Source of the DNA: Pseudomonas sp. ICMP22404
GTDB taxonomy: Bacteria > Pseudomonadota > Gammaproteobacteria > Pseudomonadales > Pseudomonadaceae
Direction: 5' to 3'
DNA: 64,000 nucleotides
Assembly (NCBI RefSeq): GCF_006227205.1
Contig: NZ_VCNG01000002.1
Span: 124,001-188,000 of the forward strand
Numbering within the stretch: position 1 is the stretch's first letter; every line of letters starts with the position of its first letter. This document shows positions 37,013 through 45,389 of the stretch, one piece after another. The position numbers were made by a program, and so were the translations under genes. The notes under the pieces were generated by a model. It had not been told where the DNA came from. It made no database searches and saw only the letters and a list, made by a program, of their open reading frames with translations.

Positions 37013-38656
37013 TCAGGCTGTGGCAGGCTCCTTTGCAACGACGTTGTTCGTCGCGTTCGGCTCAAGCATCATCCGCGCGGCCTTCTCTGCGATCATCAGC
37101 GTCGGCGAGCAGGTATTGCCCGAAGTGATGCGCGGCATGATCGAGGCATCGGCGATGCGCAGGCCCTTGATGCCATGGACCCGTAGTTGCGCGTCCACCA
37201 CCGCGTCAGCGTCCTGGCCCATACGGCAGGTGCCCACCGGATGAAAAATCGTCGTGCCGATGCGGGCGGCGGCACGATGCAGTTCTTCTTCGCTCTGCAG
37301 GCTGGGGCCCGGCAGGTATTCCTTTGGCTTGAAGGCTTGCAGGGCGGGCGCGGCCACAATGCGTCGGGTCAAGCGGATGGCGTCGGCGGCGACCCGCAGG
37401 TCTTCGGGATGGCTCAGGTAATTGGGCTGGATCAACGGCGCCTCGTGCGGGTCGGCCGAGCGAATGTCTACCCGGCCGCGGCTTTGCGGGCGCAGGTCGC
37501 AGACCGACGCGGTGAACGCCGGGAAGCTGTGCAGGGGCTCGCCGAAGCGTTCCAGGGACAATGGCTGCACGTGGTATTCGAGGTTGGCCGAGGTCTGCTC
37601 CGGTCCCGAGCGGGCAAACGCACCGAGCTGGCTGGGCGCCATGGACAGGGGGCCGCTGCGGTCATAAAGGTAGCGCAGGCCCATGCCCATCTTGCCCCAC
37701 AGCGAGCCGGCGACCTGGTTCAGGGTCCGGGCATTTTCCAGCTGGTAGATGAGCCGCAGTTGCAGGTGGTCCTGCAGGTTGCCGCCCACCCCCGGCAGTT
37801 CATGCACCACGCCGATCCCCAAGCGCTGCAGCAGGTTGCGCGGGCCGATCCCGGAGCGCTGCAGGATTCCCGGCGAGCCGATGGCGCCGGCGCACAGGAC
37901 GATCTCCTTGCGTGCCTTGAAGGTCATGCCTTTGCCTTGCCAGCGGGCGCTGACGGCGTGGGCCCGGTCATCGCGCAGCAGCACGCGGTCGACTTCGACT
38001 TCGGTGAGGACGGTGAGGTTGGCGCGCTGTCGAGCCGGTTTCAGGAACGCCTTGGCCGCGTTCCAACGCACGCCGGCTTTCTGATTGACCTGGAAGTAGC
38101 CGCAGCCTTCATTGTCACCACCGTTGAAGTCGTCGACATTGGCAATGCCGCTCTGTTCGGCGGCGCTGCGGAAGGCGTCGAGGATCGGCCATGACAGGCG
38201 CTGGCGTTCGACCCGCCATTCGCCGCTGGCGCCATGCAGTTCGGAATCCCCGGCGAAGTGATTTTCGCTTTGCCGGAACAGCGGCAGAACGTCTTTCCAG
38301 GCCCAACCGGAGTTGCCATCGGCGGCCCAGCCGTCGTAGTCCGCGGCCTGACCGCGCATGTAGATCATGCCGTTGATGGAGGAGCAGCCGCCCAGTACCT
38401 TGCCGCGCGGATAACTCAAGGCACGCCCTTGCAGGCCGGGTTGTGCTTCGGTCTTGAAGCACCAATCGGTACGTGGATTGCCGATGCAGAACAGGTAGCC
38501 GACCGGGATGTGAATCCATGGATAATTGTCGCGTCCGCCGGCTTCGAGCAGCAGCACCCGATGTTGGGGATTGGCCGAAAGCCGATTGGCCAGCAGGCAT
38601 CCGGCAGGACCGGCGCCCACGATCACGTAATCGTATTCATCGACGACAGGTTGCAT
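37013..38656 (-). CDS. GMC-family FAD-dependent oxidoreductase (choline/alcohol dehydrogenase-like)
   Basis: This 547-residue glucose-methanol-choline oxidoreductase has the FAD motif VIVGAGPAGCLLANRLS at the N-terminus, GMC signature segments (GKVLGGCSSINGMIYMRG; GAIGSPGILQRSGIGP) and the catalytic His in HPVGTCRMG. It oxidises an alcohol group; the substrate is unknown and no betaine-aldehyde dehydrogenase is adjacent. Start ATG at 38656 has GAGG 7 bases upstream. An MHS transporter lies downstream on the same strand and a LysR gene is divergent, a typical small catabolic unit. Confidence 0.92.
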   Translation of the reverse strand: MQPVVDEYDYVIVGAGPAGCLLANRLSANPQHRVLLLEAGGRDNYPWIHIPVGYLFCIGNPRTDWCFKTEAQPGLQGRALSYPRGKVLGGCSSINGMIYMRGQAADYDGWAADGNSGWAWKDVLPLFRQSENHFAGDSELHGASGEWRVERQRLSWPILDAFRSAAEQSGIANVDDFNGGDNEGCGYFQVNQKAGVRWNAAKAFLKPARQRANLTVLTEVEVDRVLLRDDRAHAVSARWQGKGMTFKARKEIVLCAGAIGSPGILQRSGIGPRNLLQRLGIGVVHELPGVGGNLQDHLQLRLIYQLENARTLNQVAGSLWGKMGMGLRYLYDRSGPLSMAPSQLGAFARSGPEQTSANLEYHVQPLSLERFGEPLHSFPAFTASVCDLRPQSRGRVDIRSADPHEAPLIQPNYLSHPEDLRVAADAIRLTRRIVAAPALQAFKPKEYLPGPSLQSEEELHRAAARIGTTIFHPVGTCRMGQDADAVVDAQLRVHGIKGLRIADASIMPRITSGNTCSPTLMIAEKAARMMLEPNATNNVVAKEPATA

Positions 38657-38667
38657 CCGCGACCTCA

Positions 38668-38681
38668 TTTTTTGTTTTTGT
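38668..38681 (-). promoter_or_regulatory. Candidate Crc/Hfq CA motif upstream of the GMC gene
   Basis: ACAAAAACAAAAAA on the minus strand, with AAnAAnAA matches, directly precedes the ribosome site of the GMC oxidoreductase. Confidence 0.45.
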
Positions 38682-38697
38682 CTGACCCATCCTAGTT

Positions 38698-38728
38698 GTT
38701 AGTTTTCGTTAAAAGAATGTTAGTTTTT
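38698..38728. promoter_or_regulatory. Direct repeat in the GMC/LysR divergent region, possible operator
   Basis: GTTAGTTTT begins at 38698 and again at 38719, 21 bases apart or two helical turns, in the 118-base divergent promoter region. This suggests a binding site of the adjacent LysR protein. Confidence 0.4.
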
Positions 38729-38774
38729 GCGCAACGGCTGTGCGTTTATAAACAGCGATGGGCAAGGAGCGTTC

Positions 38775-39659
38775 ATGTTCGATTGGAATGACCTGCGTTA
38801 TTTTCTGGAGCTGCAACGCAGCGGCCGCCTGCTGACCGCGGCGCGGCGGCTGAACACGACCCACGCCACCGTGGCCCGGCACATCGAAGCCATCGAGAAA
38901 AGCCTGGGGACCGCGTTGTTTGTCCAGCACGCCCAAGGCTATGAACTGACCCCGGCTGGCGAGACGCTGCTCAAGCACGCCGAGGCCATGGAGAACGTGG
39001 CGTTGCTGGCCCAGGAGGACATTACCCAGTCCAGCGCACCCCTGGGCAAGATTCGCCTGGGGGTGACCGAGGGGCTGGGCATCATGTTCCTGGCCAGTCG
39101 CATGGACGGCTTGTTCCAACGCTATCCGGGGCTGGAGGTGGAGCTGGTGGCGGTGCCGCGATTCGTCAGCATCCTCAACCGCGAGGCGGAGATCAGCATT
39201 CACCTCGAACGCCCGGCGGCCGACCTGCTGGTGACCCGCAAGCTCACCGACTACAGCCTGGCGCTGTACGCCAGCCAGGCTTACCTGGACCGCGCGCCAC
39301 CGCTGCGCAGTCGCGAGGACCTGGCCCGTCACGCCTGGATCGGTTACGTCGATGACCTGCTGTTCAGCCAGGAACTGATGTTTCTCAACAGCTTTTGCCG
39401 CAACCCGCGAGTGGTGTTCCACAGCACCAGCGTCATCGCCCAGCAACAGGCCGCACGCTCGGGCCTCGGAATCGCCGTGCTGCCGTGCTACATGGCCAGC
39501 AACGACCCGGCGCTGGTGCCCTTGCTGCCCGACGAAACCCTGCGCCGCAGCTACTGGATCAGCACCCGTCGCGAACTGCACAAATCCGTGCGCCTGCGGG
39601 TGCTGTGGGATTACGTGGTGCAGCTGTGCGAGCGGGAGCAGGGGACATTGTTGCCCTGA
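38775..39659 (+). CDS. LysR-family regulator divergent from the GMC oxidoreductase
   Basis: This 294-residue LysR regulator has an N-terminal helix-turn-helix (FLELQRSGRLLTAARRLNTT then HATVARHIEAIEKSLGTALF) and an effector domain. The start ATG 38775 (MFDWNDLRYF) has AAGGAG at ideal spacing. It belongs to the VttR/PA-type group that starts FDWNDLRYFL. Its position suggests control of the GMC oxidoreductase and MHS transporter. Confidence 0.9.
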   Translation: MFDWNDLRYFLELQRSGRLLTAARRLNTTHATVARHIEAIEKSLGTALFVQHAQGYELTPAGETLLKHAEAMENVALLAQEDITQSSAPLGKIRLGVTEGLGIMFLASRMDGLFQRYPGLEVELVAVPRFVSILNREAEISIHLERPAADLLVTRKLTDYSLALYASQAYLDRAPPLRSREDLARHAWIGYVDDLLFSQELMFLNSFCRNPRVVFHSTSVIAQQQAARSGLGIAVLPCYMASNDPALVPLLPDETLRRSYWISTRRELHKSVRLRVLWDYVVQLCEREQGTLLP

Positions 39660-39700
39660 TCTGCATCAGGTGGACATGGCCCTGTGGCAAGGCATTCATC

Positions 39701-39730
39701 TGTGGCGAGGGGATAAATCCCCTCGCCACA
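39701..39730. repeat. Type 2 extragenic palindrome (single compact copy)
   Basis: A 30-base near-perfect palindrome beginning TGTGGCGAGGGGATAAAT, identical in form to the one at 6264. Lies between the LysR gene and sphD, where it may end the LysR message. Confidence 0.85.
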
Positions 39731-39880
39731 GGTCCTCATGGACAGATATCAGCCCTGGCCGCCCAAGCCCCCTTTTCTGGCCCCCAATGACCTCAAGCCG
39801 ACACGCCGGCGTGCCTTAACGTGGGAACTGCCAGACCCACAACAAGAAAGGCGCACCCATGCGCCGCCGAGAGGGGCTTT

Positions 39881-40252
39881 ATGTCGGCAACTTTTCCTTC
39901 TGTCCTGCTTCAAACCGCGACCCTCACGCTGCTTGGCGCGCTGCTCGCCGGATGCGGCGAAGAGGCCAAGCCGCCTGCGCCCGCGGCCGTCAACGCCATG
40001 CCCGCCGATGCGGCGCTGGCCCAGGTCTACGACAGCAGTTGCAAGCTCTGCCATGCCAACCCCGGCGCCGGTGCGCCCCTGACCGGCGACGTCAATGCCT
40101 GGGCGCCGCGGGTGGCCCAGGGCGCCGATACCCTGCTGGACCACGCGATCAACGGCTACAACGGCATGCCGCCGATGGGCATGTGCATGCACTGTTCCGA
40201 AGAGCAGTTCCTGGCGTTGATCGCCTTCATGTCCGGCCAACAATTCCAATAG
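39881..40252 (+). CDS. sphD: Lipoprotein c-type cytochrome of the sph locus
   Basis: This 123-residue cytochrome has a lipobox (LLGALLAGC, lipid Cys 25) and one heme motif, C54-KL-CH. A further CMHC-like segment (MGMCMHCS) and a Met (PPMGM) resemble cytochrome c5. It would accept electrons from the next gene product, an exported FAD oxidase/dehydrogenase, in the periplasm. The order cytochrome, FAD enzyme, PLP enzyme, SphA, AraC regulator matches PA5328-PA5324 of P. aeruginosa. ATG 39881 follows GAGGGG; the next gene starts 8 bases after its stop. Confidence 0.85.
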   Translation: MSATFPSVLLQTATLTLLGALLAGCGEEAKPPAPAAVNAMPADAALAQVYDSSCKLCHANPGAGAPLTGDVNAWAPRVAQGADTLLDHAINGYNGMPPMGMCMHCSEEQFLALIAFMSGQQFQ

Positions 40253-40259
40253 CAGGGGC

Positions 40260-41654
40260 ATGACGATGGACTACTCACGACGCCAATGGCTGCAGCGGGC
40301 CGGTGTGGTTGCCGCCTTCACGGCGATGGGCAGCCAGGGCGCCCTGGCCGACCTGATGCGCGCGCCACGATTGATCCCATGGCGCAACTGGTCCGGTGCA
40401 CAGAGTTGCCTGCCTGCCGCGCGGCTGGCGCCCAAGGACCTCGATGAACTGGTGCAAGTGGTGATCCGCGCCGATGGGCGGATCCGTCCGGTGGGCTCCG
40501 GTCATTCCTTCAGTGCCCTGGTGCCCACCGATGGAACTCTGTTGTCCCTGAGTTTTTTCAGCGGCCTGCTGGAGCATGACGCAGCCAGTCTGCAAGCCGA
40601 GTTCGGCGGCGGTACACCGATGTCGCGCATGGGCCCGGCGCTCAAGGCCATCGGCCAGGCGTTGCCGAACATGGCCGACGTGGATTATCAGACTCTGGCC
40701 GGCGCCATCGCTACCTCGACCCATGGTACCGGCAAGGCCTTCGGCTCGTATGCCTCCCAGGTCGTCGGCCTGCAACTGGTGACGGCCAGCGGCGAGGTAT
40801 TCGATTGCGATGCCAAGCGTCACCCCGAGGTGTTCAAGGCGGGACGTGTGTCGCTCGGAGCGCTGGGGTTGGTGACCCGTGTGCGCTTGCAGAACCGCGC
40901 TGCCTATCGGTTGCGCGAGCGCCAATGGGTGGCGAAAACCGAAGAGTTGCTGGAAGAGGTGGACGCCAATACCCGGGATAACCAGCACTGGGAAATGCAG
41001 GTGGTTACCCACTCCGACTATGCGCTGTCGATCACCCTGAACGAAACCACCGATCCGGCCACGCCGCCCATCAGTCCCGAGGAGGAGGGCGGCAATGAAT
41101 TCGTCACCCTGATCGAGAAGCTCGACAAGTACGGCAGCGACTTTCCGGCGATCCGACGATCGTTGCTCAACAGCCTGCGACTGGTGGCCGACTTCGACGA
41201 CCGGGTCGGTGATTCCCATGACATCTACGCCAATGCCCGTACCGTGCGTTTCAATGAGATGGAGTATTCAGTGCCGGCCGAGCATGGGCCGGCGTGTCTG
41301 CGGGAGATCCTCGCGCTGATTCGCGACAAGGACCTGCGGACCTGGTTTCCCATCGAATACCGCTACGTGAAGGCCGACGACATCCCCTTGAGCATGTTCG
41401 AAGGACGGGACAGTTGTTCGATCTCCGTCCACCAGCATTACCAGATGGACCATCACAATTTCTTCGCCGCCATCGAGCCGATTTTCTGGAAATACCAGGG
41501 CCGACCGCACTGGGGGAAATTGCATTCCCTGAACGCCAGGGCGCTCCAGGCGCTGTACCCGCGCTGGAACGAATTCATCCAGGTGCGCCAGGCCCTGGAT
41601 CCCGCTGGGAAGTTTCTAAATGGGCATCTTTCAACGATCCTGGGGGTGAGCTGA
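40260..41654 (+). CDS. sphC: Tat-exported FAD-linked oxidoreductase of the aldonolactone oxidase type
   Basis: This 464-residue protein has a twin-arginine signal (SRRQWLQRAGVVAAFTAMG) and a VAO-type FAD domain with H82 in PVGSGHSFSALVPT, the residue that carries covalent FAD in gulono- and arabinono-lactone oxidases. The C-terminal ALO domain ends with RPHWGKLHSL. It likely passes electrons to the cytochrome encoded just upstream rather than to O2; that is inference. In P. aeruginosa the homologous sphC belongs to the sphingosine-induced sphBCD genes. Start ATG 40260 follows AGGGG; the stop overlaps the sphB start by one base. Confidence 0.87.
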   Translation: MTMDYSRRQWLQRAGVVAAFTAMGSQGALADLMRAPRLIPWRNWSGAQSCLPAARLAPKDLDELVQVVIRADGRIRPVGSGHSFSALVPTDGTLLSLSFFSGLLEHDAASLQAEFGGGTPMSRMGPALKAIGQALPNMADVDYQTLAGAIATSTHGTGKAFGSYASQVVGLQLVTASGEVFDCDAKRHPEVFKAGRVSLGALGLVTRVRLQNRAAYRLRERQWVAKTEELLEEVDANTRDNQHWEMQVVTHSDYALSITLNETTDPATPPISPEEEGGNEFVTLIEKLDKYGSDFPAIRRSLLNSLRLVADFDDRVGDSHDIYANARTVRFNEMEYSVPAEHGPACLREILALIRDKDLRTWFPIEYRYVKADDIPLSMFEGRDSCSISVHQHYQMDHHNFFAAIEPIFWKYQGRPHWGKLHSLNARALQALYPRWNEFIQVRQALDPAGKFLNGHLSTILGVS

Positions 41655-42937
41655 TGGCTTTCAATCGTCGTGGTTTGCTGAAGGGAACGTTGGGCGCCGG
41701 GATATTGCTGGCCGGTGCCGGGGCCTGGCTGCGGCCGGATGACCGGGGCGGGCCGTACAGTGATTATTTCCGTCAGTTGAACCGCGAGCTCAAGGCCCAT
41801 GGCCCCATGCGTCCGGTGATGCTGATCGACCTGGATCGCCTCGATCACAATATCGATGTGGTGAAGGCTTCGGTCCGGCGCGCGGGCAAGCAGTTGCGGC
41901 TGGTGGAGAAGTCTCTGCCTTCGCCTCAATTGCTGAAGTACATCGGCGAGCGGGCCGAGACCCGGCGGTTGATGTCGTTTCACCAGCCGTTTCTCAACCA
42001 CGATGCGCTGCAGTTTCCCGATGCCGATATCTTGCTGGGCAAGCCGCTGCCGGTGCGTTCCGCCGAGCTGTTCTATCAGCTTCACAAAGGCCCGTTCGAC
42101 CCGTCCCGCCAGTTGCAGTGGCTGCTGGATACGCCCGAGCGCGTCCAGCAATACCAGGCCCTGGCCCAAGGGCTGGGCACGCGCATGCGGGTCAATATCG
42201 AACTGGACGTCGGCCTGCACCGGGGCGGGGTGGCCGATGACGCGAGCCTGGACGCGATGCTCAAGCTGATTCGTGCCCATCCTGCGCAATTGGAGTTCGC
42301 CGGGTTCATGGGCTATGACCCATTCGTAGGCATGGGCGTGCCGGAACTGTTGGCGAGCCCTGAAACGCTGTTGGCGCGGGTCATGGCGACCTACACCACG
42401 CGGGTGGATTTCCTCCGGTTGCGCTACCCCGACCTGTGGCACCCGGGCCTGACCCTCAATACCGCGGGCAGCCCCAGCTATCGCCTGCATGAACAGGAAC
42501 GCCTCAGTAGCGAAGTGTCGGTGGGCACGGCCATGCTCAAACCCAGTCATTACGACCTGCCCTCCTTGAGCGAGCATGTGCCGGCGGCCTACATTGCGAC
42601 CCCGGTGCTCAAGCGCACCGGCGCGGTGAACCTTCCGGCGCTGGACGACAAGTCGCGGATCTTTTCCTGGTGGGACGTGAACCAGCGCGAGACCTTCTTC
42701 CTCTACGGTGGCAACTGGATGGCCGATTTCGAATCCCCTCCCGGCCTGAAGAGCAACAGTCTCTATGGCCGCAGTTCCAACCAGGAAATGGCCAATGGCT
42801 CCGAGGCGGTGGGGCTGGCGGTGGAGGACCAGGTGTTCCTGAGGCCGACCCAGGTCGAGTCGGTGCTGCTGCAGTTCGGTGATCTGCTGGCGGTGCGCGG
42901 GGGGCGGATTGTCGAGACGTGGCCGGTCTATGGTTGA
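41654..42937 (+). CDS. sphB: Tat-exported PLP enzyme, alanine racemase/D-threonine aldolase-like
   Basis: This 427-residue fold-type III PLP enzyme is unusual in carrying a twin-arginine signal (NRRGLLKGTLGAGILLAGAGA). The Schiff-base lysine is probably K86 in LRLVEKSLPS, and the barrel follows (MLIDLDRLDHNIDVV; NIELDVGLHRGG). The C-terminal part fits the DSD1/D-threonine aldolase family. Sphingosine has a 2-amino-1,3-diol head that such chemistry could attack, which would suit the sph regulon; activity is not known from sequence. It starts at TGATG overlapping sphC, so the two are translationally coupled. Confidence 0.85.
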   Translation: MAFNRRGLLKGTLGAGILLAGAGAWLRPDDRGGPYSDYFRQLNRELKAHGPMRPVMLIDLDRLDHNIDVVKASVRRAGKQLRLVEKSLPSPQLLKYIGERAETRRLMSFHQPFLNHDALQFPDADILLGKPLPVRSAELFYQLHKGPFDPSRQLQWLLDTPERVQQYQALAQGLGTRMRVNIELDVGLHRGGVADDASLDAMLKLIRAHPAQLEFAGFMGYDPFVGMGVPELLASPETLLARVMATYTTRVDFLRLRYPDLWHPGLTLNTAGSPSYRLHEQERLSSEVSVGTAMLKPSHYDLPSLSEHVPAAYIATPVLKRTGAVNLPALDDKSRIFSWWDVNQRETFFLYGGNWMADFESPPGLKSNSLYGRSSNQEMANGSEAVGLAVEDQVFLRPTQVESVLLQFGDLLAVRGGRIVETWPVYG

Positions 42938-42955
42938 TCCAGTGTGGCAGTGATC

Positions 42956-43055
42956 GTTCCCGCGCTCTGCGTGGGAATGCCTCAACGGACGCTCTGCGTT
43001 CGGCTCTTCGGGACGCGGAGCGTCCCTGGCTGTATTCCCACGCAGAGCGTGGGAA
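42956..43055. repeat. Type 3 extragenic palindrome, inverted pair
   Basis: GTTCCCGCGCTCTGCGTGGG and its inverse CCCACGCAGAGCGTGGGAAC enclose two inner inverted segments (GGACGCTCTGCG; CGCGGAGCGTCC), giving a long hairpin between the convergent sphB and sphA genes. This family is distinct from the other two in the window. Confidence 0.82.
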
Positions 43056-43071
43056 CAATCAGAAGAGGCGC

Positions 43072-44016
43072 TTATAGCTCAAACGGAATACTCAGCTTCG
43101 CCCAGAGCATTTCGCCTTCGGGGCGGTTCTCCACGTCGAATTCCTTGGCCCAGCGAACCTCGGCGCTGGCGTACTTGAGGAAGGTCAGGTACAGCGCCGG
43201 GCCGATGGCGAAGACCTGGCCGCGCACGCCATCGTCCACATCCTGACCGGCGAATTGCACGGTGCGACCGAACTGTTTGTCGTCGGTGGTCTGCTTGAGG
43301 TAGTAGCCGTTGAGCCCCACCCTCAGGTTGTCGGTCAGCCGGTAGCTGGCGGAATAATCGAAATGAAAAATCTGCCCCGAGCGGTAGTCGGTGTCCTTGT
43401 TCTTCTGGTTGAAGCTGTAGGTGGTTTTCATCGACACCTCGGTGTTTTCCGTGGGCAGCCAGGTGAAGGAAAACAGCGGTTTGTAGGTGTAGAAATTATT
43501 GCTGGTGTTGGCCAGTCGATCGGAACTGTATTCGCCGGTGGGCACGGTGATTTCCACGGCCGCGGCCAGGGTCAGGTTCTTGCCCATGTCCCAGAGCACG
43601 ATGGGGGAAATGGTGGTATCGCCCATGCCTTCGCGGGTGTCGCTCATGCCGAACAGCGCGACCTCCTGCTTGATCCAGGGCTGGGCGACATAGATCCCCA
43701 GTCGCCCACCGGCGAACCGCAGCGGACTCAGGTAATCGATGCGCGGGATCACGGCAGTGGACTCGATTTCGACCCCCGGCACCTTGCCGCCCAGCGAACT
43801 GATGTTGAATGTCCGGGCTTTGTAATGGTTGTAGTAGAGGTTGAACGCGACCATGTTGTCCGGAAGGCTGTCGACCTCCAGCGGCAACACGAAGAAGCCG
43901 TCGGTGCCGGGGCCGATGTTGTCGACTCCGTTTTCGGTGGCCAGGGCGGGCAGCGCGCAGCTGCAGGCCAGGCCCAGGGTCATTTGCAAGGCGAATGTCG
44001 TGCGGATCGGGTTCAT
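43072..44016 (-). CDS. sphA: SphA-like outer-membrane protein (phenol MetA-pathway transporter family)
   Basis: This 314-residue protein has a signal peptide (about 1-26, ending ALPALA) and alternating beta strands ending in a C-terminal FEL, typical of outer-membrane barrels of the COG4313/MetA-pathway family. Features include GPGTDGFFVLPLE near the N-terminus. In P. aeruginosa SphA (PA5325) is strongly induced by sphingosine. Here it lies between sphB and sphR but on the opposite strand, divergent from sphR. It is likely a channel for hydrophobic compounds. Confidence 0.85.
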   Translation of the reverse strand: MNPIRTTFALQMTLGLACSCALPALATENGVDNIGPGTDGFFVLPLEVDSLPDNMVAFNLYYNHYKARTFNISSLGGKVPGVEIESTAVIPRIDYLSPLRFAGGRLGIYVAQPWIKQEVALFGMSDTREGMGDTTISPIVLWDMGKNLTLAAAVEITVPTGEYSSDRLANTSNNFYTYKPLFSFTWLPTENTEVSMKTTYSFNQKNKDTDYRSGQIFHFDYSASYRLTDNLRVGLNGYYLKQTTDDKQFGRTVQFAGQDVDDGVRGQVFAIGPALYLTFLKYASAEVRWAKEFDVENRPEGEMLWAKLSIPFEL

Positions 44017-44222
44017 GTGAGGCGCTCATTATTATTGTTGGAGGTACACCGAAGGTCCGAGCCATACAAATAAGCCGTTCGCGGCTGGCAGGGCAGGGTA
44101 TTGGCGGCCATACAGGGGGGCTTGAGCGGCCAGATTTAGCGTCCCTCTTCCCATGTGGGCATGCTAACGTTTATGAAACAACCGGTTACAAAAACGCCAC
44201 CTAACGTGTCCCGGAACCCGCC

Positions 44223-45260
44223 ATGCAGATGAAAGTCATCGACCCCACCTATGAGCTGGCGCTGGTCTCGCCATTCCTGCTGCAGACTCTGGCTGAAGTC
44301 GTGGCGGACAAGGGTTTCGATGCTGCCAGCCTGTGTCGCGGCCTGGGGTTCGGCCTCGACGACCTGCAGGATCCCGCCCAGCGCATTTCCCATCGCCAGG
44401 CCGTGGTCATGATCCAACGGGCACTCAAGCTGTTGCCGGATCAGGGCCTGGGGTTGTGGGTCGGCGATCGCAATGTACTCGGCACCCTGGGCCTGCTGGG
44501 GCATGTGTTGTCACTGTGCGAAACCCTGCGCGATGCCTTCGCACTGGGGATTCGTTATCAGCACACCACCGGTGGCATCGCCGTGACCAGTGTCGAAGAG
44601 GCCGCCGACCGGATCATGGTCGACGCAACCTGCCGCCTGCCCTTCGCCGAGGTCCAGGTGTTTGCGGTCGAAGAGTTCTTCGCCAGCCTGATGGTGTATG
44701 GCCGGGCGCTGGCGGGCCCGGATTTCAAGCCCCAGGCCGTGGAGTTCATGCACGCGGCGCCGTCCTATGCCCCGGAGTACCAGCGGATCCTCGGGCCGGA
44801 GGTGCGCTTCGGTTGCCGATACAATCGCATGCTGATCGATATCCGCTGGTTGGACGTGCGCTTGCCCAATCATCACCCGCTGGCCCTGCGTCAGGCATTG
44901 GCCTTGCTGGACCAGGAAGCGGCCGAGGTTCATCAGAAGATCGACCTGATCCAGGCGGTGGAGCGGGCGATTGCCCGGGACCTGACCCGGGGCAGCCACA
45001 TCGAGAAAGTTGCCGGTGATCTGAATATGAGCAGCCGGACCCTGCGACGGCGCCTGACCGAGCACAACCTGACGTTCGAAGCCTTGCTCGAACAGGTGCG
45101 CCGTGGCCGGACGCTGAGCCTGCTGGCCAACCCCGAGCTGTCCATCGAGCGGATCACCGAAGAGGTCGGCTACAGCGATGTACGCAGTTTCCGCCGGGCC
45201 TTCCGGCGCTGGACCGGGATGAGCCCTAGCGCGTTTCGCAGCGAGGGGGCCGAGAGCTAG
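44223..45260 (+). CDS. sphR: AraC-family regulator SphR
   Basis: This 345-residue AraC regulator has an arabinose-binding-like N-terminal domain (about 15-210) and C-terminal double helix-turn-helix (about 240-340; IEKVAGDLNMSSRTLRRRL; SIERITEEVGYSDVRSFRRA). In P. aeruginosa SphR binds sphingosine and activates sphA and sphBCD. The 206-base divergent gap to sphA contains TTAGC and GCTAA arms near 44135-44167. The ATG 44223 has only a weak ribosome site. Identity rests on the whole-locus match. Confidence 0.85.
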   Translation: MQMKVIDPTYELALVSPFLLQTLAEVVADKGFDAASLCRGLGFGLDDLQDPAQRISHRQAVVMIQRALKLLPDQGLGLWVGDRNVLGTLGLLGHVLSLCETLRDAFALGIRYQHTTGGIAVTSVEEAADRIMVDATCRLPFAEVQVFAVEEFFASLMVYGRALAGPDFKPQAVEFMHAAPSYAPEYQRILGPEVRFGCRYNRMLIDIRWLDVRLPNHHPLALRQALALLDQEAAEVHQKIDLIQAVERAIARDLTRGSHIEKVAGDLNMSSRTLRRRLTEHNLTFEALLEQVRRGRTLSLLANPELSIERITEEVGYSDVRSFRRAFRRWTGMSPSAFRSEGAES

Positions 45261-45289
45261 CCGCCAGATCATCAATATCAGCTGATCCA

Positions 45290-45320
45290 CCGCTTTCGCG
45301 AGCAAGCCCGCTCCCACAGG
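45290..45320. repeat. Single REP copy (type 1)
   Basis: One unpaired copy, CGCGAGCAAGCCCGCTCCCAC, between sphR and lexA2. Its partner is missing, unlike most others here. Confidence 0.75.
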
Positions 45321-45352
45321 GATGTGCATGGCTGTGAACTGACTGGTGGTGC

Positions 45353-45381
45353 TTGTCAGAAAAAACCGACAGGAGTACAAA
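45353..45381 (+). promoter_or_regulatory. Sigma-70-like promoter of the lexA2 operon
   Basis: TTGTCA at 45353-45358, a 17-base spacer and TACAAA at 45376-45381. Transcription would begin near 45388, so a message from it would be nearly leaderless for the ATG at 45390. Confidence 0.45.
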
Positions 45382-45389
45382 TGTACTCC
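45372..45389. promoter_or_regulatory. LexA2 operator
   Basis: GGAGTAC-AAAT-GTACTCC is a perfect 7+7 dyad. It contains GTAC-N4-GTAC, close to the LexA2 box GTAC-N4-GTGC described in pseudomonads. It overlaps the candidate -10 box, the AGGAG ribosome site and the first ATG, so LexA2 bound here would block its own operon. Confidence 0.75.
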
